A stretch of 64,000 nucleotides of DNA from Acinetobacter calcoaceticus (GCF_900520355.1 NZ_LS999521.1:806001-870000); one strand, 5' to 3'. Counted from the stretch's first letter, positions 1 through 11,498 are shown. Made by a program: numbers and translations. Notes: generated from the letters alone by a model not told the origin.

Positions 1-1
1 C

Positions 2-247
2 GGGTTTGACTATCAACAGTGGGCTGGTTTTATGATGACATTACCAATGAAGATTTTTTCTTTGTTGGCAATTTTATCGCTTATCGCACACGCATGGATT
101 GGTATGTGGCAAGTTTTTACTGACTATGTCACTACTCGTCAAATGGGTCCTTCAGCGAAAGGTTTACGCCTTGTACTGACGACGGCTGTCATTATTGCAG
201 TGTTTGTGTACGCAATCTGGGGTATCCAGATTTTCTGGGCGAATTGA
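2..247 (+). CDS. sdhD: Succinate dehydrogenase membrane anchor subunit SdhD (5'-truncated by window edge)
   Basis: The reading frame is open from base 2, so the first part of the gene lies outside the window. The visible 81 residues hold two hydrophobic helices, around FSLLAILSLIAHAWIGMW and VLTTAVIIAVFVYAIWGIQI. The AHAWIGMWQVFTDYV segment matches the SdhD family, in which a histidine near here helps bind heme b and the quinone site is formed with SdhB and SdhC. It anchors complex II in the inner membrane. An internal ATG at 32 exists, but the frame continues upstream with typical SdhD sequence (FDYQQWAGF), so 32 is not the start. sdhA begins 12 bases after the stop, which indicates one operon with sdhC presumably upstream. 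Confidence 0.9.
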   Translation, partial: GFDYQQWAGFMMTLPMKIFSLLAILSLIAHAWIGMWQVFTDYVTTRQMGPSAKGLRLVLTTAVIIAVFVYAIWGIQIFWAN

Positions 248-259
248 TAGGAAGACATC

Positions 260-2095
260 ATGGGCGCGATAACCCCTAAAGAAGATTATTCAAATATTCA
301 AAACCTCACTTTCGATGCAGTTATCGTTGGTGGTGGTGGTTCTGGTATGCGTGCATCTTACCAACTTGCTCAAGCAGGTTTGAAGGTTGCAGTACTCACT
401 AAAGTTTTCCCGACACGTTCGCACACTGTAGCTGCTCAAGGTGGTATCGGTGCGTCGTTAGGTAATATGCAAGAAGATAACTGGCATTTCCATTTTTACG
501 ATACGGTAAAAGGTTCTGACTGGTTAGGTGACCAAGACGCAATTGAATTTATGTGTCGTGAAGCGCCAAAAGTTGTGTATGAACTTGAACACATGGGTAT
601 GCCGTTTGACCGTAACGCTGATGGTACAATTTACCAACGCCCGTTCGGTGGTCACTCTGCTAACTATGGTGATAAGCCAGTTCCACGTGCTTGTGCAGCT
701 GCGGACCGTACAGGTCATGCATTATTGCACACGCTTTATCAAAGCAACGTGAAAATGGGTACTCAGTTCTTCGTTGAGTGGATCGCTCTTGATTTGATCC
801 GTAACGAAGCTGGTGATGTTCTTGGTGTAACAGCGATTGACCAAGAAACTGGTAACATTTCAGTATTCCAAGCAAAAGCGACATTATTTGCTACTGGTGG
901 TGCTGGTCGTGTTTATCGTGCATCAACGAATGCTTATATCAACACCGGTGACGGTCTTGGTATGGCTGCTCGTGCTGGTATTCCATTGCAAGATATGGAG
1001 TTCTGGCAGTTCCACCCAACGGGTGTTGCGGGCGCTGGTGTATTGCTGACTGAAGGTTGTCGTGGTGAGGGTGCAATCCTTCGTAATAAAGACGGCGAAC
1101 CGTTCATGGAACGTTATGCACCGACTTTAAAAGACTTGGCTCCACGTGACTTCGTTTCACGTTCTATGGACCAAGAAATTAAAGAAGGTCGTGGTTGTGG
1201 TCCAAAAGGTGATTATATCTTACTTGATATGACTCACTTGGGCGCTGAAACAATCATGAAGCGTTTACCATCTGTATTTGAGATTGGTAAAAAATTCGCG
1301 AACGTTGATATTACAAAAGAAGCAATTCCTGTAGTACCAACAATCCATTATCAAATGGGTGGTATTCCTACGAATATGCATGGTCAGGTATGTTTGCCTG
1401 AAGTGGGTACAGATAACTACACTAAACCTGTAAAAGGTTTCTATGCAATTGGTGAATGTTCTTGTGTATCTGTACATGGTGCAAACCGTTTAGGTACTAA
1501 CTCACTTCTTGACTTGGTTGTATTTGGTAAAGCTGCTGGTGAGCACATTATCGATTACGTAACTAAGCATCATGGTGATGAATATGCACCACTTCCAACA
1601 GACGTATTAGGGCAAACACTAGCTCGTGTACGTAAGTTGGATGACTCAACTGCTGGTGAGAATGCTCAAGAAGTTGCTGATGCAATTCGTGATATCGTTC
1701 AAGATCACGCTGGTGTATTCCGTACCCAAGCTTTGCTTGATAAAGGTGTAAAAGAGATTCTTGCTCTTGAGCCACGTGTGCGTAATATCCACTTGAAAGA
1801 TAAATCTAGAGTATTTAATACTGCGCGTGTTGAAGCACTTGAAGTTGAAAACTTGTATGAAGTTGCAAAAGCAACTCTGATTTCAGCTGCTGCACGTAAA
1901 GAGTGTCGTGGTGCGCATACTGTAGTTGATTATGAATTACCAGCTGATCACCCAACTTATTCATACGGTCGCCGTGATGATGAGTGGATGAAACATACGT
2001 TATGGTATTCATCAGATAACCGTTTGGAATATAAGCCAGTGCGCTTCAAACCGTTGACTGTTGATGCAATTCCGCCAGCACCACGTACATTCTAA
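260..2095 (+). CDS. sdhA: Succinate dehydrogenase flavoprotein subunit SdhA
   Basis: Oxidises succinate to fumarate in complex II and passes electrons to the SdhB iron-sulfur centres. The 611 residues show the N-terminal dinucleotide fold VIVGGGGSGMRASYQLA (about 21-37). SHTVAAQGGIGA follows, with His55 as the expected covalent FAD attachment site. Substrate and catalytic segments include FHPTGV, TEGCRGEGAILRN, DFVSRSMDQEI and HGANRLGTNSLLDLVVFG. Length is normal for the family. An AGGAAG ribosome-binding site lies at 249-254. The gene sits between sdhD and sdhB with short gaps. Nothing unusual was seen. Confidence 0.97.
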   Translation: MGAITPKEDYSNIQNLTFDAVIVGGGGSGMRASYQLAQAGLKVAVLTKVFPTRSHTVAAQGGIGASLGNMQEDNWHFHFYDTVKGSDWLGDQDAIEFMCREAPKVVYELEHMGMPFDRNADGTIYQRPFGGHSANYGDKPVPRACAAADRTGHALLHTLYQSNVKMGTQFFVEWIALDLIRNEAGDVLGVTAIDQETGNISVFQAKATLFATGGAGRVYRASTNAYINTGDGLGMAARAGIPLQDMEFWQFHPTGVAGAGVLLTEGCRGEGAILRNKDGEPFMERYAPTLKDLAPRDFVSRSMDQEIKEGRGCGPKGDYILLDMTHLGAETIMKRLPSVFEIGKKFANVDITKEAIPVVPTIHYQMGGIPTNMHGQVCLPEVGTDNYTKPVKGFYAIGECSCVSVHGANRLGTNSLLDLVVFGKAAGEHIIDYVTKHHGDEYAPLPTDVLGQTLARVRKLDDSTAGENAQEVADAIRDIVQDHAGVFRTQALLDKGVKEILALEPRVRNIHLKDKSRVFNTARVEALEVENLYEVAKATLISAAARKECRGAHTVVDYELPADHPTYSYGRRDDEWMKHTLWYSSDNRLEYKPVRFKPLTVDAIPPAPRTF

Positions 2096-2109
2096 TCGGG
2101 AGTATAAAG

Positions 2110-2820
2110 ATGAGTAGAGGTACTCGTACATTCGAAATCTACCGCTATGATCCTGATAAGGATAAAGCGCCGTACATGCAAACTTTTAAGCTTGAATTGA
2201 CTGATAAGCACCGTATGTTGCTTGATGCATTGCTTGCATTGAAAGTTCAAGACGAAACGTTAACATTCCGTCGTTCTTGCCGTGAAGGTATTTGTGGTTC
2301 GGATGGTGTGAATATCAATGGTAAAAATGGTTTGGCTTGTTTAGAAAACCTGAATGATTTACCAGAGAAAATCGTAATTCGTCCATTACCAGGTTTGCCG
2401 GTAGTTAAAGATTTGGTTGTTGATATGAACCAATTCTATGATCAGTATGACAAGATTCAGCCATTCTTGATTAATAACCAACCAGCTCCACCTAAAGAGC
2501 GTTTACAATCTCCAGAAGAGCGTGAACACTTAAACGGTTTGTATGAATGTATTCTTTGTGCATGTTGTTCAACTTCATGTCCATCATTCTGGTGGAACCC
2601 TGACAAGTTCTTGGGTCCTTCAGCATTGTTGAATGCATACCGTTTTATTATTGATTCTCGTGATACTGCTACTGCAGACCGTTTGTCTCGTCTTGACGAT
2701 CCATTCAGTTTGTTCCGTTGTAAAGGTATTATGAACTGTGTGTCAGTATGTCCTAAAGGTCTAAATCCTACAAAAGCAATCGGTCACATCCGTAATATGC
2801 TATTAGATCAAGCGGGTTAA
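2110..2820 (+). CDS. sdhB: Succinate dehydrogenase iron-sulfur subunit SdhB
   Basis: Carries electrons from FADH2 of SdhA to ubiquinone through three iron-sulfur centres. The plant-type [2Fe-2S] motif SCREGICGSDG (Cys57, Cys62) with a later Cys77 is present. Two bacterial ferredoxin clusters follow, ECILCACCSTSCPSFWW and CKGIMNCVSVCPKGLNP. The 236-residue length is normal. A GGGAG ribosome-binding site precedes the start, 14 bases after sdhA. A hairpin terminator directly follows, so the sdh operon probably ends here and sucA has its own leader. Confidence 0.97.
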   Translation: MSRGTRTFEIYRYDPDKDKAPYMQTFKLELTDKHRMLLDALLALKVQDETLTFRRSCREGICGSDGVNINGKNGLACLENLNDLPEKIVIRPLPGLPVVKDLVVDMNQFYDQYDKIQPFLINNQPAPPKERLQSPEEREHLNGLYECILCACCSTSCPSFWWNPDKFLGPSALLNAYRFIIDSRDTATADRLSRLDDPFSLFRCKGIMNCVSVCPKGLNPTKAIGHIRNMLLDQAG

Positions 2821-2838
2821 TTCTGCACAAATAGAGAG

Positions 2839-2866
2839 CGCACATCCTTGATGTGCGTTTTTTTTT
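2839..2866 (+). terminator. Rho-independent terminator after sdhB
   Basis: Perfect 7-bp stem CGCACAT/ATGTGCG with a 5-base loop, followed by nine T. It lies 18 bases after the sdhB stop. Confidence 0.9.
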
Positions 2867-3059
2867 AACTTTATAATGTAAACTTTAGACTTTGGTTGAA
2901 AAAGATGAGGTTTTTATATATTGCACCATATATTAAAAGATAAAATCGCATATGTATTTCGCCAATTTATAGGTGGTATGTGTCAAAAAAATCAATCGTT
3001 CGTTAAGAACATGATACGATTTGCCACAAAGTTATAGGTAAAAAAAGCGTATACTAGTG

Positions 3060-3388
3060 GAATTAATTTAAATAGCACGATCTTAGATCTGTGCTTAATT
3101 TTTATGGTTAAAGTCATTTTAGAAAAGTTAATTTTAAAGTTAATTTTTCTAAAAAGATTTGCAAAAAATTGCTCGGTTTTAATCGAGTATAAGGTGAGTG
3201 ATGATGCCATTGAGGGTGTTGTGATTCATTAATTACCTATGGAGTTCCTCTCTAGGTAGTATGACGCCCCATGGTCGTAAAGACCTGTTGGGTAAGTAAT
3301 GCCTTTTTTACCAATTCGGCATTATGCATCATGGGTGTGCTTAAAAGGCAGCCTGTAATATTTTTTGCAATAGGAAATGGGTCCACAA
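3060..3388 (+). promoter_or_regulatory. Long structured leader upstream of sucA
   Basis: The sdhB-sucA gap is over 560 bases and contains no convincing gene. A TATACT -10-like hexamer lies at 3050-3055, without a well-placed -35. Downstream are several inverted repeats. AGCAC/GTGCT (3074-3078, 3091-3095) closes an inner GATC/GATC. A 13-bp arm pair TTAGAAAAGTTAA/TTAATTTTTCTAA lies at 3119-3131 and 3140-3152. CTCG/CGAG lies near 3172-3187, and ACCTA/TAGGT at 3235-3239 and 3253-3257. Near the gene, GGTAA (3291-3295) can pair with TTACC (3308-3312), while overlapping AATGCC (3298-3303) can pair with GGCATT (3318-3323). The last two pairings interleave and exclude each other, as in a regulatory switch. 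A cis-regulatory role is inferred. Confidence 0.45.
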
Positions 3389-6229
3389 ATGCAAGAAGTT
3401 GCTGACGCATTGCGTCTTGACACTGAACTTTCCGCTGATAGTGCAGCGTATATTGAAGAACTTTACGAGCAGTACCTGTCTTCCCCAACCTCTGTAGCTG
3501 AGGACTGGCGCCAATATTTCGATAAATATCCAAAGGGTGACCAACCACACGGCGCTGTGCGTGAGCAATTCCTATTACTAGGACGTAATGCTAATCGTGT
3601 TCAACCTGTTGTACAAAGTACGGTAAGTACTGAGCATGAACGTCGTCAAATTGGCGTTTTACAACTTATTGCTGCTTATCGTAATCGCGGACATCAAAAA
3701 GCTAAATTAGATCCATTAGGTCTTGCTAAGCGTGAAGATATTCCTGATTTAGAACTTTCAGCACATGGTTTAACCAAATCAGATTTAGACACAGTATTCA
3801 ACACAGGCAATCTTGAGATTGGCAAAAGCGAAGCAACGCTTGGTGAAATGATTGAAGCAATGGAAGCAATCTATTGTGGTTCAATCGGTGTTGAATATAT
3901 GCATATCGTGGACACAAAAGAAAAGCGTTGGATTCAGCAACGTCTTGAAAGTGTTCGTGGTCAGCTTAATTTTACAAATGATCAAAAGAAAGGGTTCTTG
4001 GAGCGTTTAACCGCTGCAGAAGGGCTTGAAAAATACCTAGGTAATAAATACGTTGGTGCTAAACGCTTTGGTGTGGAAGGTGGTGAATCTTTTATTCCTA
4101 TGGTGAATGAAATCATTCAACGTGCTGGTACTGTTGGTTGTAAAGAAGTTGTTATTGGTATGCCACACCGTGGCCGTTTAAACCTTCTTGTTAATATTAT
4201 GGGTAAAAACCCTGCAGACTTGTTTGGCGAGTTTGAAGGTAAAGCTATTCATAAGAAAGGTTCTGGTGACGTTAAATACCATCAAGGTTTCTCAAGTAAT
4301 GTAATGACTCCTGGTGGCGAAGTTCACTTGGCATTAGCATTTAACCCATCTCACTTGGAAATCGTTGGTCCTGTAGTTGAAGGTTCTGTGCGTGCACGTC
4401 AAGTGCGTCGTAGAGATATCGGCGGTGATGATGTATTACCAGTAATTGTTCATGGTGATGCTGCATTTGCAGGTCAAGGTGTGAACATGGAAACCTTCCA
4501 GATGTCACAAACTCGTGGCTATACGGTTGGTGGTACTGTACACATTATCGTGAACAACCAAGTTGGTTTTACAACTTCTGATCCACGTGATGCACGTTCT
4601 ACTGAATATTGTACTGACGTTGCAAAAATGATTCAGACGCCAATCTTCCATGTGAATGGCGATGATCCTGAAGCAGTAATCTTTGCTACTCAATTAGCAC
4701 ATGATTTCCGTCACGAATTCCGTAAAGATGTTGTGCTTGATTTGTTCTGTTACCGTCGTCGTGGTCATAACGAAGCAGATGAGCCATCTGGTACACAACC
4801 ATTGATGTACCAAGTGATTGCTAAAAAAGCAACAACTCGTACACTCTATGCAGATCAGCTTGTTCAAAACAAAGTAATTGATCGTGCTGAAGCAGACCAA
4901 ATGGTTGAAGATTACCGTGCAGATTTAGAAGCCGGAAACCATGTTGCAAACGCTTTAGTACTTGAACCAAATACAAAAATGTTTGTTGATTGGACGCCTT
5001 ATTTAGGCCATGACTATACAGATGATTGGGATACTTCATTTGACTTAAATCGCTTAAAAGAATTAGGCGAGGGCATGAGCAAACTTCCGGAAGGATTTGT
5101 TATGCAGCGTCAAGTGCAAAAAGTTATTGAAGATCGTGTGAAAATGCAAACTGGTGAAACTGCATTGAACTGGGGTGCTGCTGAAACTTTAGCTTACGCA
5201 ACCTTGATTGATGAAGATTACCTTGTTCGTATTACTGGTGAAGACGTTGGGCGTGGTACATTCTCACACCGTCATGCAAAATTGCATAACCAAGTAGATG
5301 GATCAACGTATATTCCACTTTGCAATGTCAAAGAAAACCAGTCTCGTTTTGCAATTTATGATTCTTTATTATCTGAAGAAGCTGTTCTTGCATTTGAATA
5401 TGGTTATGCAACTACAATTCCTAAGAGCTTAATCATTTGGGAAGCGCAATTTGGCGACTTCGTAAACTGTGCTCAGGTTGTAATTGACCAGTTTATTGCT
5501 TCTGGCGAGACTAAGTGGGAACGAGTTTGTGGTTTAACAATGTTGTTACCACACGGTTTCGAAGGTCAAGGTCCAGAGCACTCATCAGCTCGTTTAGAAC
5601 GTTTCTTACAGTTATGTGCTGAAGATAACATGCAAGTGATCACTCCAACGACACCTGCACAGATTTTCCATGCATTACGTCGTCAAGCTGTACGCCCAAT
5701 TCGTAAGCCGTTGATTGTAATGTCACCGAAATCTTTACTTCGTCATAAACTTGCGACTTCTACTTTAGAAGAGCTTGCAAATGGTTCATTCCAGACTGTA
5801 ATTGATGAAGTTGATCAAATTAACAAGTCTGATGTAACTCGTCTTGTACTTTGTGGTGGTAAAGTTTATTACGACTTACTTGAAAAACGTCGTGAACAAA
5901 ACTTAACTAACGTTGCAATCGTACGTATTGAACAGTTATATCCATATCCAGAACAACGTCTTGCGGAAATCTTGGCTGCATATCCAAACGTGAAAGAACT
6001 TGTTTGGACCCAAGAAGAGCCGAAGAACCAAGGCGCTTGGTTATTTATCGCACCGCGTTTATACGACGATATTTTAAAATCTGGCAAACAAATCCGTATC
6101 AGTTTTGCAGGTCGTGAAGCTTCTGCTGCACCAGCTTGTGGCTCACCGTACTTGCATGCAAAACAACAAGCTCAGCTAATTAATGATGCATTGGCACTCG
6201 AAGCTGAACAATCAGGAGATTCTCAATAA
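3389..6229 (+). CDS. sucA: 2-oxoglutarate dehydrogenase E1 component SucA
   Basis: Thiamine-diphosphate-dependent decarboxylase that transfers the succinyl group to the lipoyl arm of SucB. Visible signatures are the N-terminal [17 protein letters not shown] segment typical of E1o, [14 protein letters not shown], the thiamine-diphosphate loop [41 protein letters not shown] and the C-terminal [13 protein letters not shown]. An in-frame ATG at 3377 would give 950 residues, but AGGAA abuts it with no spacing. The ATG at 3389 (946 residues, MQEVADAL) has AGGAA at 3372-3376, about 12 bases upstream, and was chosen. The stop overlaps the sucB start by one base, so the genes are translationally coupled. 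Confidence 0.96.
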   Translation: MQEVADALRLDTELSADSAAYIEELYEQYLSSPTSVAEDWRQYFDKYPKGDQPHGAVREQFLLLGRNANRVQPVVQSTVSTEHERRQIGVLQLIAAYRNRGHQKAKLDPLGLAKREDIPDLELSAHGLTKSDLDTVFNTGNLEIGKSEATLGEMIEAMEAIYCGSIGVEYMHIVDTKEKRWIQQRLESVRGQLNFTNDQKKGFLERLTAAEGLEKYLGNKYVGAKRFGVEGGESFIPMVNEIIQRAGTVGCKEVVIGMPHRGRLNLLVNIMGKNPADLFGEFEGKAIHKKGSGDVKYHQGFSSNVMTPGGEVHLALAFNPSHLEIVGPVVEGSVRARQVRRRDIGGDDVLPVIVHGDAAFAGQGVNMETFQMSQTRGYTVGGTVHIIVNNQVGFTTSDPRDARSTEYCTDVAKMIQTPIFHVNGDDPEAVIFATQLAHDFRHEFRKDVVLDLFCYRRRGHNEADEPSGTQPLMYQVIAKKATTRTLYADQLVQNKVIDRAEADQMVEDYRADLEAGNHVANALVLEPNTKMFVDWTPYLGHDYTDDWDTSFDLNRLKELGEGMSKLPEGFVMQRQVQKVIEDRVKMQTGETALNWGAAETLAYATLIDEDYLVRITGEDVGRGTFSHRHAKLHNQVDGSTYIPLCNVKENQSRFAIYDSLLSEEAVLAFEYGYATTIPKSLIIWEAQFGDFVNCAQVVIDQFIASGETKWERVCGLTMLLPHGFEGQGPEHSSARLERFLQLCAEDNMQVITPTTPAQIFHALRRQAVRPIRKPLIVMSPKSLLRHKLATSTLEELANGSFQTVIDEVDQINKSDVTRLVLCGGKVYYDLLEKRREQNLTNVAIVRIEQLYPYPEQRLAEILAAYPNVKELVWTQEEPKNQGAWLFIAPRLYDDILKSGKQIRISFAGREASAAPACGSPYLHAKQQAQLINDALALEAEQSGDSQ

Positions 6230-7419
6230 TGGCAACCGAAATTAAAGCACCGGTATTCCCAGAGTCAGTTGCAGATGGAACCATCGCAACTTGGCACAAA
6301 AAGGTGGGTGAACCTGTATCACGTGATGAAGTGATCTGTGATATTGAAACCGACAAAGTTGTTTTAGAAGTGGTTGCTCCTGCAGATGGTAGCTTAGTTG
6401 CAATCATTAAAGGTGAAGGCGATACAGTTCTTTCTGACGAAGTAATTGCTCAGTTTGAAGCTGGTGCTGGTGCTGCAGCTGCTCCTGCAGTAGAGCAAGC
6501 AGTTGCTCAAACTCAAGCTGGTGCAGCTCCTGTTGTTGAGCGCACTGAAGCTGTATCTGGTCAAGCTCCTGCAGTTCGTAAAGCTTTGTCTGAAACTGGT
6601 ATTGCTGCTGCTGACGTACAAGGTACTGGTCGTGGTGGTCGTATCACTAAAGAAGATGTGACAAACCATCAAGCTAAACCAGCTGCTAACGTTACTCCGT
6701 TAAGCGTAGCTGTTGGTGAGCGTATCGAAAAACGCGTTCCAATGACTCGTTTACGTAAGCGTGTAGCTGAGCGCCTTCTTTCTGCAACTCAAGAAACTGC
6801 AATGTTAACTACATTTAACGAAGTTAACATGAAGCCAATCATGGAATTGCGTAAGCAATATAAAGATGCGTTTGAAAAGCGCCATGGTGCTCGTTTAGGC
6901 TTCATGTCATTCTTTGTTAAAGCTGTAACTGAAGCACTTAAGCGCTATCCTGCGGTAAATGCTTCAATTGATGGCGATGATATTGTTTATCATGGTTACT
7001 ATGACATCGGTGTTGCAGTATCTTCTGACCGTGGTCTTGTTGTTCCAGTATTACGTGATACTGATCGTATGAGCTATGCAGAAGTTGAAGCAGGTATTGG
7101 TGCTTATGCTGCTAAAGCGCGCGATGGTAAATTATCTATCGAAGAAATGACTGGTGGTACTTTCACTATCACTAACGGTGGTACTTTCGGTTCATTACTT
7201 TCAACTCCAATTTTGAATCAGCCGCAAACTGGTATCTTGGGTATGCACAAAATCCAAGAGCGTCCTATGGCAGTAAATGGTCAAGTTGAAATCTTGCCAA
7301 TGATGTATTTAGCGCTTTCTTATGACCACCGTATGATCGATGGTAAAGAAGCAGTAGGTTTCTTGGTAGCAATCAAAGAATTGTTAGAAGAACCAGCTAA
7401 ACTCATCCTTGATCTTTAA
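6229..7419 (+). CDS. sucB: Dihydrolipoyl succinyltransferase E2 component SucB
   Basis: Core of the 2-oxoglutarate dehydrogenase complex; transfers succinyl from lipoate to CoA. The single N-terminal lipoyl domain carries [11 protein letters not shown] with the lipoylated lysine at about residue 43. An Ala/Pro/Val-rich linker follows. The subunit-binding domain is seen as [19 protein letters not shown] and GGRITKEDV. The C-terminal catalytic domain holds the [12 protein letters not shown] motif with catalytic His about 367 and Asp about 371. The 396-residue length fits E2o. Start and stop with sucA overlap in TAATG. Confidence 0.97.
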   Translation: MATEIKAPVFPESVADGTIATWHKKVGEPVSRDEVICDIETDKVVLEVVAPADGSLVAIIKGEGDTVLSDEVIAQFEAGAGAAAAPAVEQAVAQTQAGAAPVVERTEAVSGQAPAVRKALSETGIAAADVQGTGRGGRITKEDVTNHQAKPAANVTPLSVAVGERIEKRVPMTRLRKRVAERLLSATQETAMLTTFNEVNMKPIMELRKQYKDAFEKRHGARLGFMSFFVKAVTEALKRYPAVNASIDGDDIVYHGYYDIGVAVSSDRGLVVPVLRDTDRMSYAEVEAGIGAYAAKARDGKLSIEEMTGGTFTITNGGTFGSLLSTPILNQPQTGILGMHKIQERPMAVNGQVEILPMMYLALSYDHRMIDGKEAVGFLVAIKELLEEPAKLILDL

Positions 7420-7437
7420 TTTCTTCGAATAATATTA

Positions 7438-7464
7438 CCGAGATAGAGTGATCCTCTATCTCGG
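7438..7464 (+). repeat. Perfect 11-bp hairpin between sucB and lpd
   Basis: CCGAGATAGAG (7438-7448) and CTCTATCTCGG (7454-7464) are perfect complements separated by 5 bases. The following sequence, ACCATGGAGATAAAC, has no T run, so it is not a standard terminator. It lies 18 bases after sucB and ends just before the lpd ribosome-binding site. It could set relative mRNA stability or translation of lpd versus sucAB; that role is inferred. Confidence 0.75.
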
Positions 7465-7477
7465 ACCATGGAGATAA

Positions 7478-8914
<1,437 letters not shown>

Positions 8915-8917
8915 AAT

Positions 8918-8941
8918 AAAGAGCGGTTCTCCGCTCTTTTT
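8918..8941 (+). terminator. Rho-independent terminator after lpd
   Basis: GAGCGG/CCGCTC stem with a TTCT loop, extended by flanking A3/T3 and ending in a T run, four bases after the lpd stop. Confidence 0.9.
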
Positions 8942-9061
8942 CACATTTGATGGTGTGATTAAAAAAACATCAAGGTGATAGAGGTAGACAGCAATTTGCA
9001 TATACAACATGAGAATGTTGCGCAAATTGAAGACAACAAACAAAGTTAAGTAGGTAACTAA

Positions 9062-10228
9062 ATGAACTTACATGAGTATCAAGCTAAAGCGTTATTGAAA
9101 GAATATGGTATGCCGGTACAAGAAGGTATCTTGGCAACCAATGCAGACGAAGCAGTTGCTGCATTCGAACAGCTTGGTGGTAAATTCGCGGTAATGAAAG
9201 CGCAAGTTCATGCTGGTGGTCGCGGTAAGGCTGGTGGCGTTAAAGTTGCAAAATCTAAAGAAGATGTTATCGAATTTGCAAACAACATTATTGGTACTCG
9301 TCTTGTAACGTATCAAACTGATGCAAATGGTCAACCTGTAAACAGCATTATTGTTGCTGAAGACGTATACCCAGTTGAGCGCGAGCTTTACTTGGGCGCG
9401 GTTGTAGACCGTTCTAGCCGTCGTATTACTTTCATGGCTTCTACAGAAGGTGGTGTAGAAATCGAGAAAGTTGCAGAAGAAACTCCAGAAAAAATTATCA
9501 AAGTTGAAGTTGATCCATTAGTTGGCTTACAACCATTCCAAGCGCGTGAAGTTGCGTTTGCATTAGGTTTGAAAGACAAGCAAATCAGCCAGTTTGTTAA
9601 AATTATGGCTGCTGCTTACCAAGCATTTGTTGAAAATGACTTTGCCCTATTCGAAATTAACCCACTTTCAGTTCGTGAAAATGGCGATATTTTATGTGTA
9701 GATGCAAAAGTTGGTATCGACTCTAACGCGCTTTACCGTTTACCTAAAGTTGCTGCTTTACGTGACAAGTCTCAAGAGAATGAGCGTGAATTAAAAGCAT
9801 CTGAATTTGATCTTAACTATGTTGCTTTAGAAGGTAACATTGGTTGTATGGTTAACGGTGCTGGTCTTGCAATGGCAACTATGGACATCATTAAACTTTA
9901 TGGTGGTCAGCCTGCAAACTTCCTTGACGTTGGTGGCGGCGCGACTAAAGAACGTGTAATCGAAGCGTTCAAAATCATCCTTGCTGATACATCTGTACAA
10001 GGTGTTTTAATTAACATCTTTGGTGGTATCGTACGTTGTGACATGATTGCTGAAGCGATTATTGCAGCGGTTCAAGAAGTAAACGTAACTGTTCCAGTTG
10101 TTGTTCGTTTAGAAGGTAACAACGCTGAATTAGGTGCTAAATTACTTGATGAATCTGGTTTGAAATTAATTTCTGCGAACGGCTTGTCTGATGCCGCAGA
10201 AAAAGTTGTAGCTGCAGTTAAAGCGTAA
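9062..10228 (+). CDS. sucC: Succinyl-CoA synthetase beta subunit
   Basis: Makes ATP or GTP from succinyl-CoA together with SucD. The N-terminus [19 protein letters not shown] and the Gly-rich [15 protein letters not shown] are ATP-grasp features. FEINPLSV and the C-terminal [19 protein letters not shown] and [13 protein letters not shown] are standard for the CoA-ligase domain. The 388 residues equal the usual length. A terminator and about 120 bases of leader separate it from lpd, so it may have its own promoter. sucD follows after 14 bases. Confidence 0.97.
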   Translation: MNLHEYQAKALLKEYGMPVQEGILATNADEAVAAFEQLGGKFAVMKAQVHAGGRGKAGGVKVAKSKEDVIEFANNIIGTRLVTYQTDANGQPVNSIIVAEDVYPVERELYLGAVVDRSSRRITFMASTEGGVEIEKVAEETPEKIIKVEVDPLVGLQPFQAREVAFALGLKDKQISQFVKIMAAAYQAFVENDFALFEINPLSVRENGDILCVDAKVGIDSNALYRLPKVAALRDKSQENERELKASEFDLNYVALEGNIGCMVNGAGLAMATMDIIKLYGGQPANFLDVGGGATKERVIEAFKIILADTSVQGVLINIFGGIVRCDMIAEAIIAAVQEVNVTVPVVVRLEGNNAELGAKLLDESGLKLISANGLSDAAEKVVAAVKA

Positions 10229-10242
10229 GGGGAGTATCAATC

Positions 10243-11133
10243 ATGAGCGTATTAATTAATAAAGACACTAAAGTATTGGTACAAGGTTTTACTGGTAAAA
10301 ACGGTACATTCCACTCTGCACAAGCTTTAGACTACGGTACAAAAGTTGTTGGTGGTGTTACTCCAGGTAAAGGTGGTACAACTCACCTTGACTTGCCAGT
10401 ATTCAATACAATGAAAGAAGCTGTACGTGAAACAAATGCAGATGCATCTGTAATCTATGTACCAGCTCCATTCGTTTTAGACTCTATCGTTGAAGCGGTT
10501 GATTCAGGTGTTGGTCTAATCGTTGTGATCACTGAAGGTGTTCCAACAATTGACATGCTTAAAGCAAAACGCTACTTAGAAACTAACGGTAACGGTACTC
10601 GTTTAGTTGGTCCTAACTGCCCAGGCGTGATCACTCCGGGTGAATGTAAGATTGGTATTATGCCTGGTCACATTCATCAACCCGGTCGTATTGGTATCAT
10701 CTCACGTTCAGGTACATTGACTTATGAAGCTGTTGCTCAAACAACTAAGCTTGGTTTAGGTCAATCTACTTGTATCGGTATTGGTGGTGACCCAATCCCA
10801 GGTATGAACCAAATCGAAGCTCTTCAATTGTTCCAAGATGATCCAGATACTGATGCAATCATCATGATCGGTGAGATCGGTGGTACAGCGGAAGAAGAAG
10901 CTGCTGAATTCATCAAATCTAACGTGACTAAGCCTGTAGTAGGTTACATTGCTGGTGTAACTGCACCTAAAGGTAAGCGTATGGGTCACGCTGGTGCGAT
11001 CATTTCTGGTGGTCAAGGTACTGCTGAAGAGAAATTCGCTGCGTTTGAACGTGCGGGAATGGCTTACACTCGTAGCCCTGCTGAACTTGGTTCAACAATG
11101 TTGCAAGTTTTAAAAGAGAAAGGTTTAGCTTAA
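10243..11133 (+). CDS. sucD: Succinyl-CoA synthetase alpha subunit
   Basis: Holds the CoA-binding Rossmann domain and the phosphohistidine loop. Visible motifs are [13 protein letters not shown] (CoA site), [38 protein letters not shown] and [17 protein letters not shown], which contains the phosphorylated histidine. 296 residues, normal. Preceded by AGGGGAG as ribosome-binding site. Operon with sucC; a terminator follows. Confidence 0.97.
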   Translation: MSVLINKDTKVLVQGFTGKNGTFHSAQALDYGTKVVGGVTPGKGGTTHLDLPVFNTMKEAVRETNADASVIYVPAPFVLDSIVEAVDSGVGLIVVITEGVPTIDMLKAKRYLETNGNGTRLVGPNCPGVITPGECKIGIMPGHIHQPGRIGIISRSGTLTYEAVAQTTKLGLGQSTCIGIGGDPIPGMNQIEALQLFQDDPDTDAIIMIGEIGGTAEEEAAEFIKSNVTKPVVGYIAGVTAPKGKRMGHAGAIISGGQGTAEEKFAAFERAGMAYTRSPAELGSTMLQVLKEKGLA

Positions 11134-11158
11134 TCGCTTTATTCTGAATCTTAAAAAG

Positions 11159-11190
11159 CACCGCATTTGAAAATGATGCGGTGTTTTTTT
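11159..11190 (+). terminator. Rho-independent terminator after sucD
   Basis: CACCGCAT (11159-11166) and ATGCGGTG (11176-11183) form an 8-bp perfect stem followed by seven T. Confidence 0.92.
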
Positions 11191-11255
11191 ATCTATTGAA
11201 TTAAAAATAAAGAATCAAGAAGATAATATCTCTAAAGAAGACAAAATATTTAAGC

Positions 11256-11422
11256 AAAAAAATACGCAATGATTGGGGTGATCATTGCGTAGAACAACGA
11301 ATCTGTAAAAACAGTTTCGGTTTAAGGAGAAATGTCGTGAGGTTCATACGAAATAACCTACATAGTGAATAATAGAGATAGTTAAGAAATTCTTCATCGC
11401 TATTAGCGTTAATAAGTGTTAC
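11256..11422 (-). ncRNA. aar: Candidate small RNA between sucD and trpS, resembling Aar
   Basis: On the minus strand, TACGCAATGAT (11291-11281) and ATCATTGCGTA (11273-11263) form an 11-bp perfect hairpin followed by seven U. This is a strong Rho-independent terminator with no protein gene upstream of it. A sigma70-like promoter (separate entry) predicts a start near 11422, giving a transcript of about 165-170 nt. In A. baylyi the Hfq-associated small RNA Aar, linked to amino-acid metabolism, was described in this same trpS-sucD interval (recalled from literature); strand and sequence identity to it were not checked. The transcript contains a possible 21-codon frame (ATG near 11346) with a weak ribosome-binding site; I treat the locus as RNA. 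Confidence 0.62.
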
Positions 11423-11428
11423 TTCACG

Positions 11429-11457
11429 TTAATAGGGTAAAAGCATGTGAATGACAG
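11429..11457 (-). promoter_or_regulatory. Candidate promoter of the sucD-trpS small RNA
   Basis: Minus strand CTGTCA (11457-11452), 17-base spacer, TATTAA (11434-11429). Each box matches 4 of 6 consensus bases. The placement gives a transcript ending at the T7 terminator at 11256. Confidence 0.4.
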
Positions 11458-11498
11458 TGGATACATTAGTAATTCTAAAAAAGTGAGCCTTATAAGCC

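Noticed and set aside
3021..3055. TTGCCA and TATACT as a sucA promoter
   Set aside because: Spacing is 23 bases, too long for sigma70; only the -10-like box is mentioned.
3252..3568. Minus-strand frames of 75-98 codons over the sucA start
   Set aside because: They overlap the sucA coding start and its leader, have no ribosome-binding site, and the sequence is explained by sucA.
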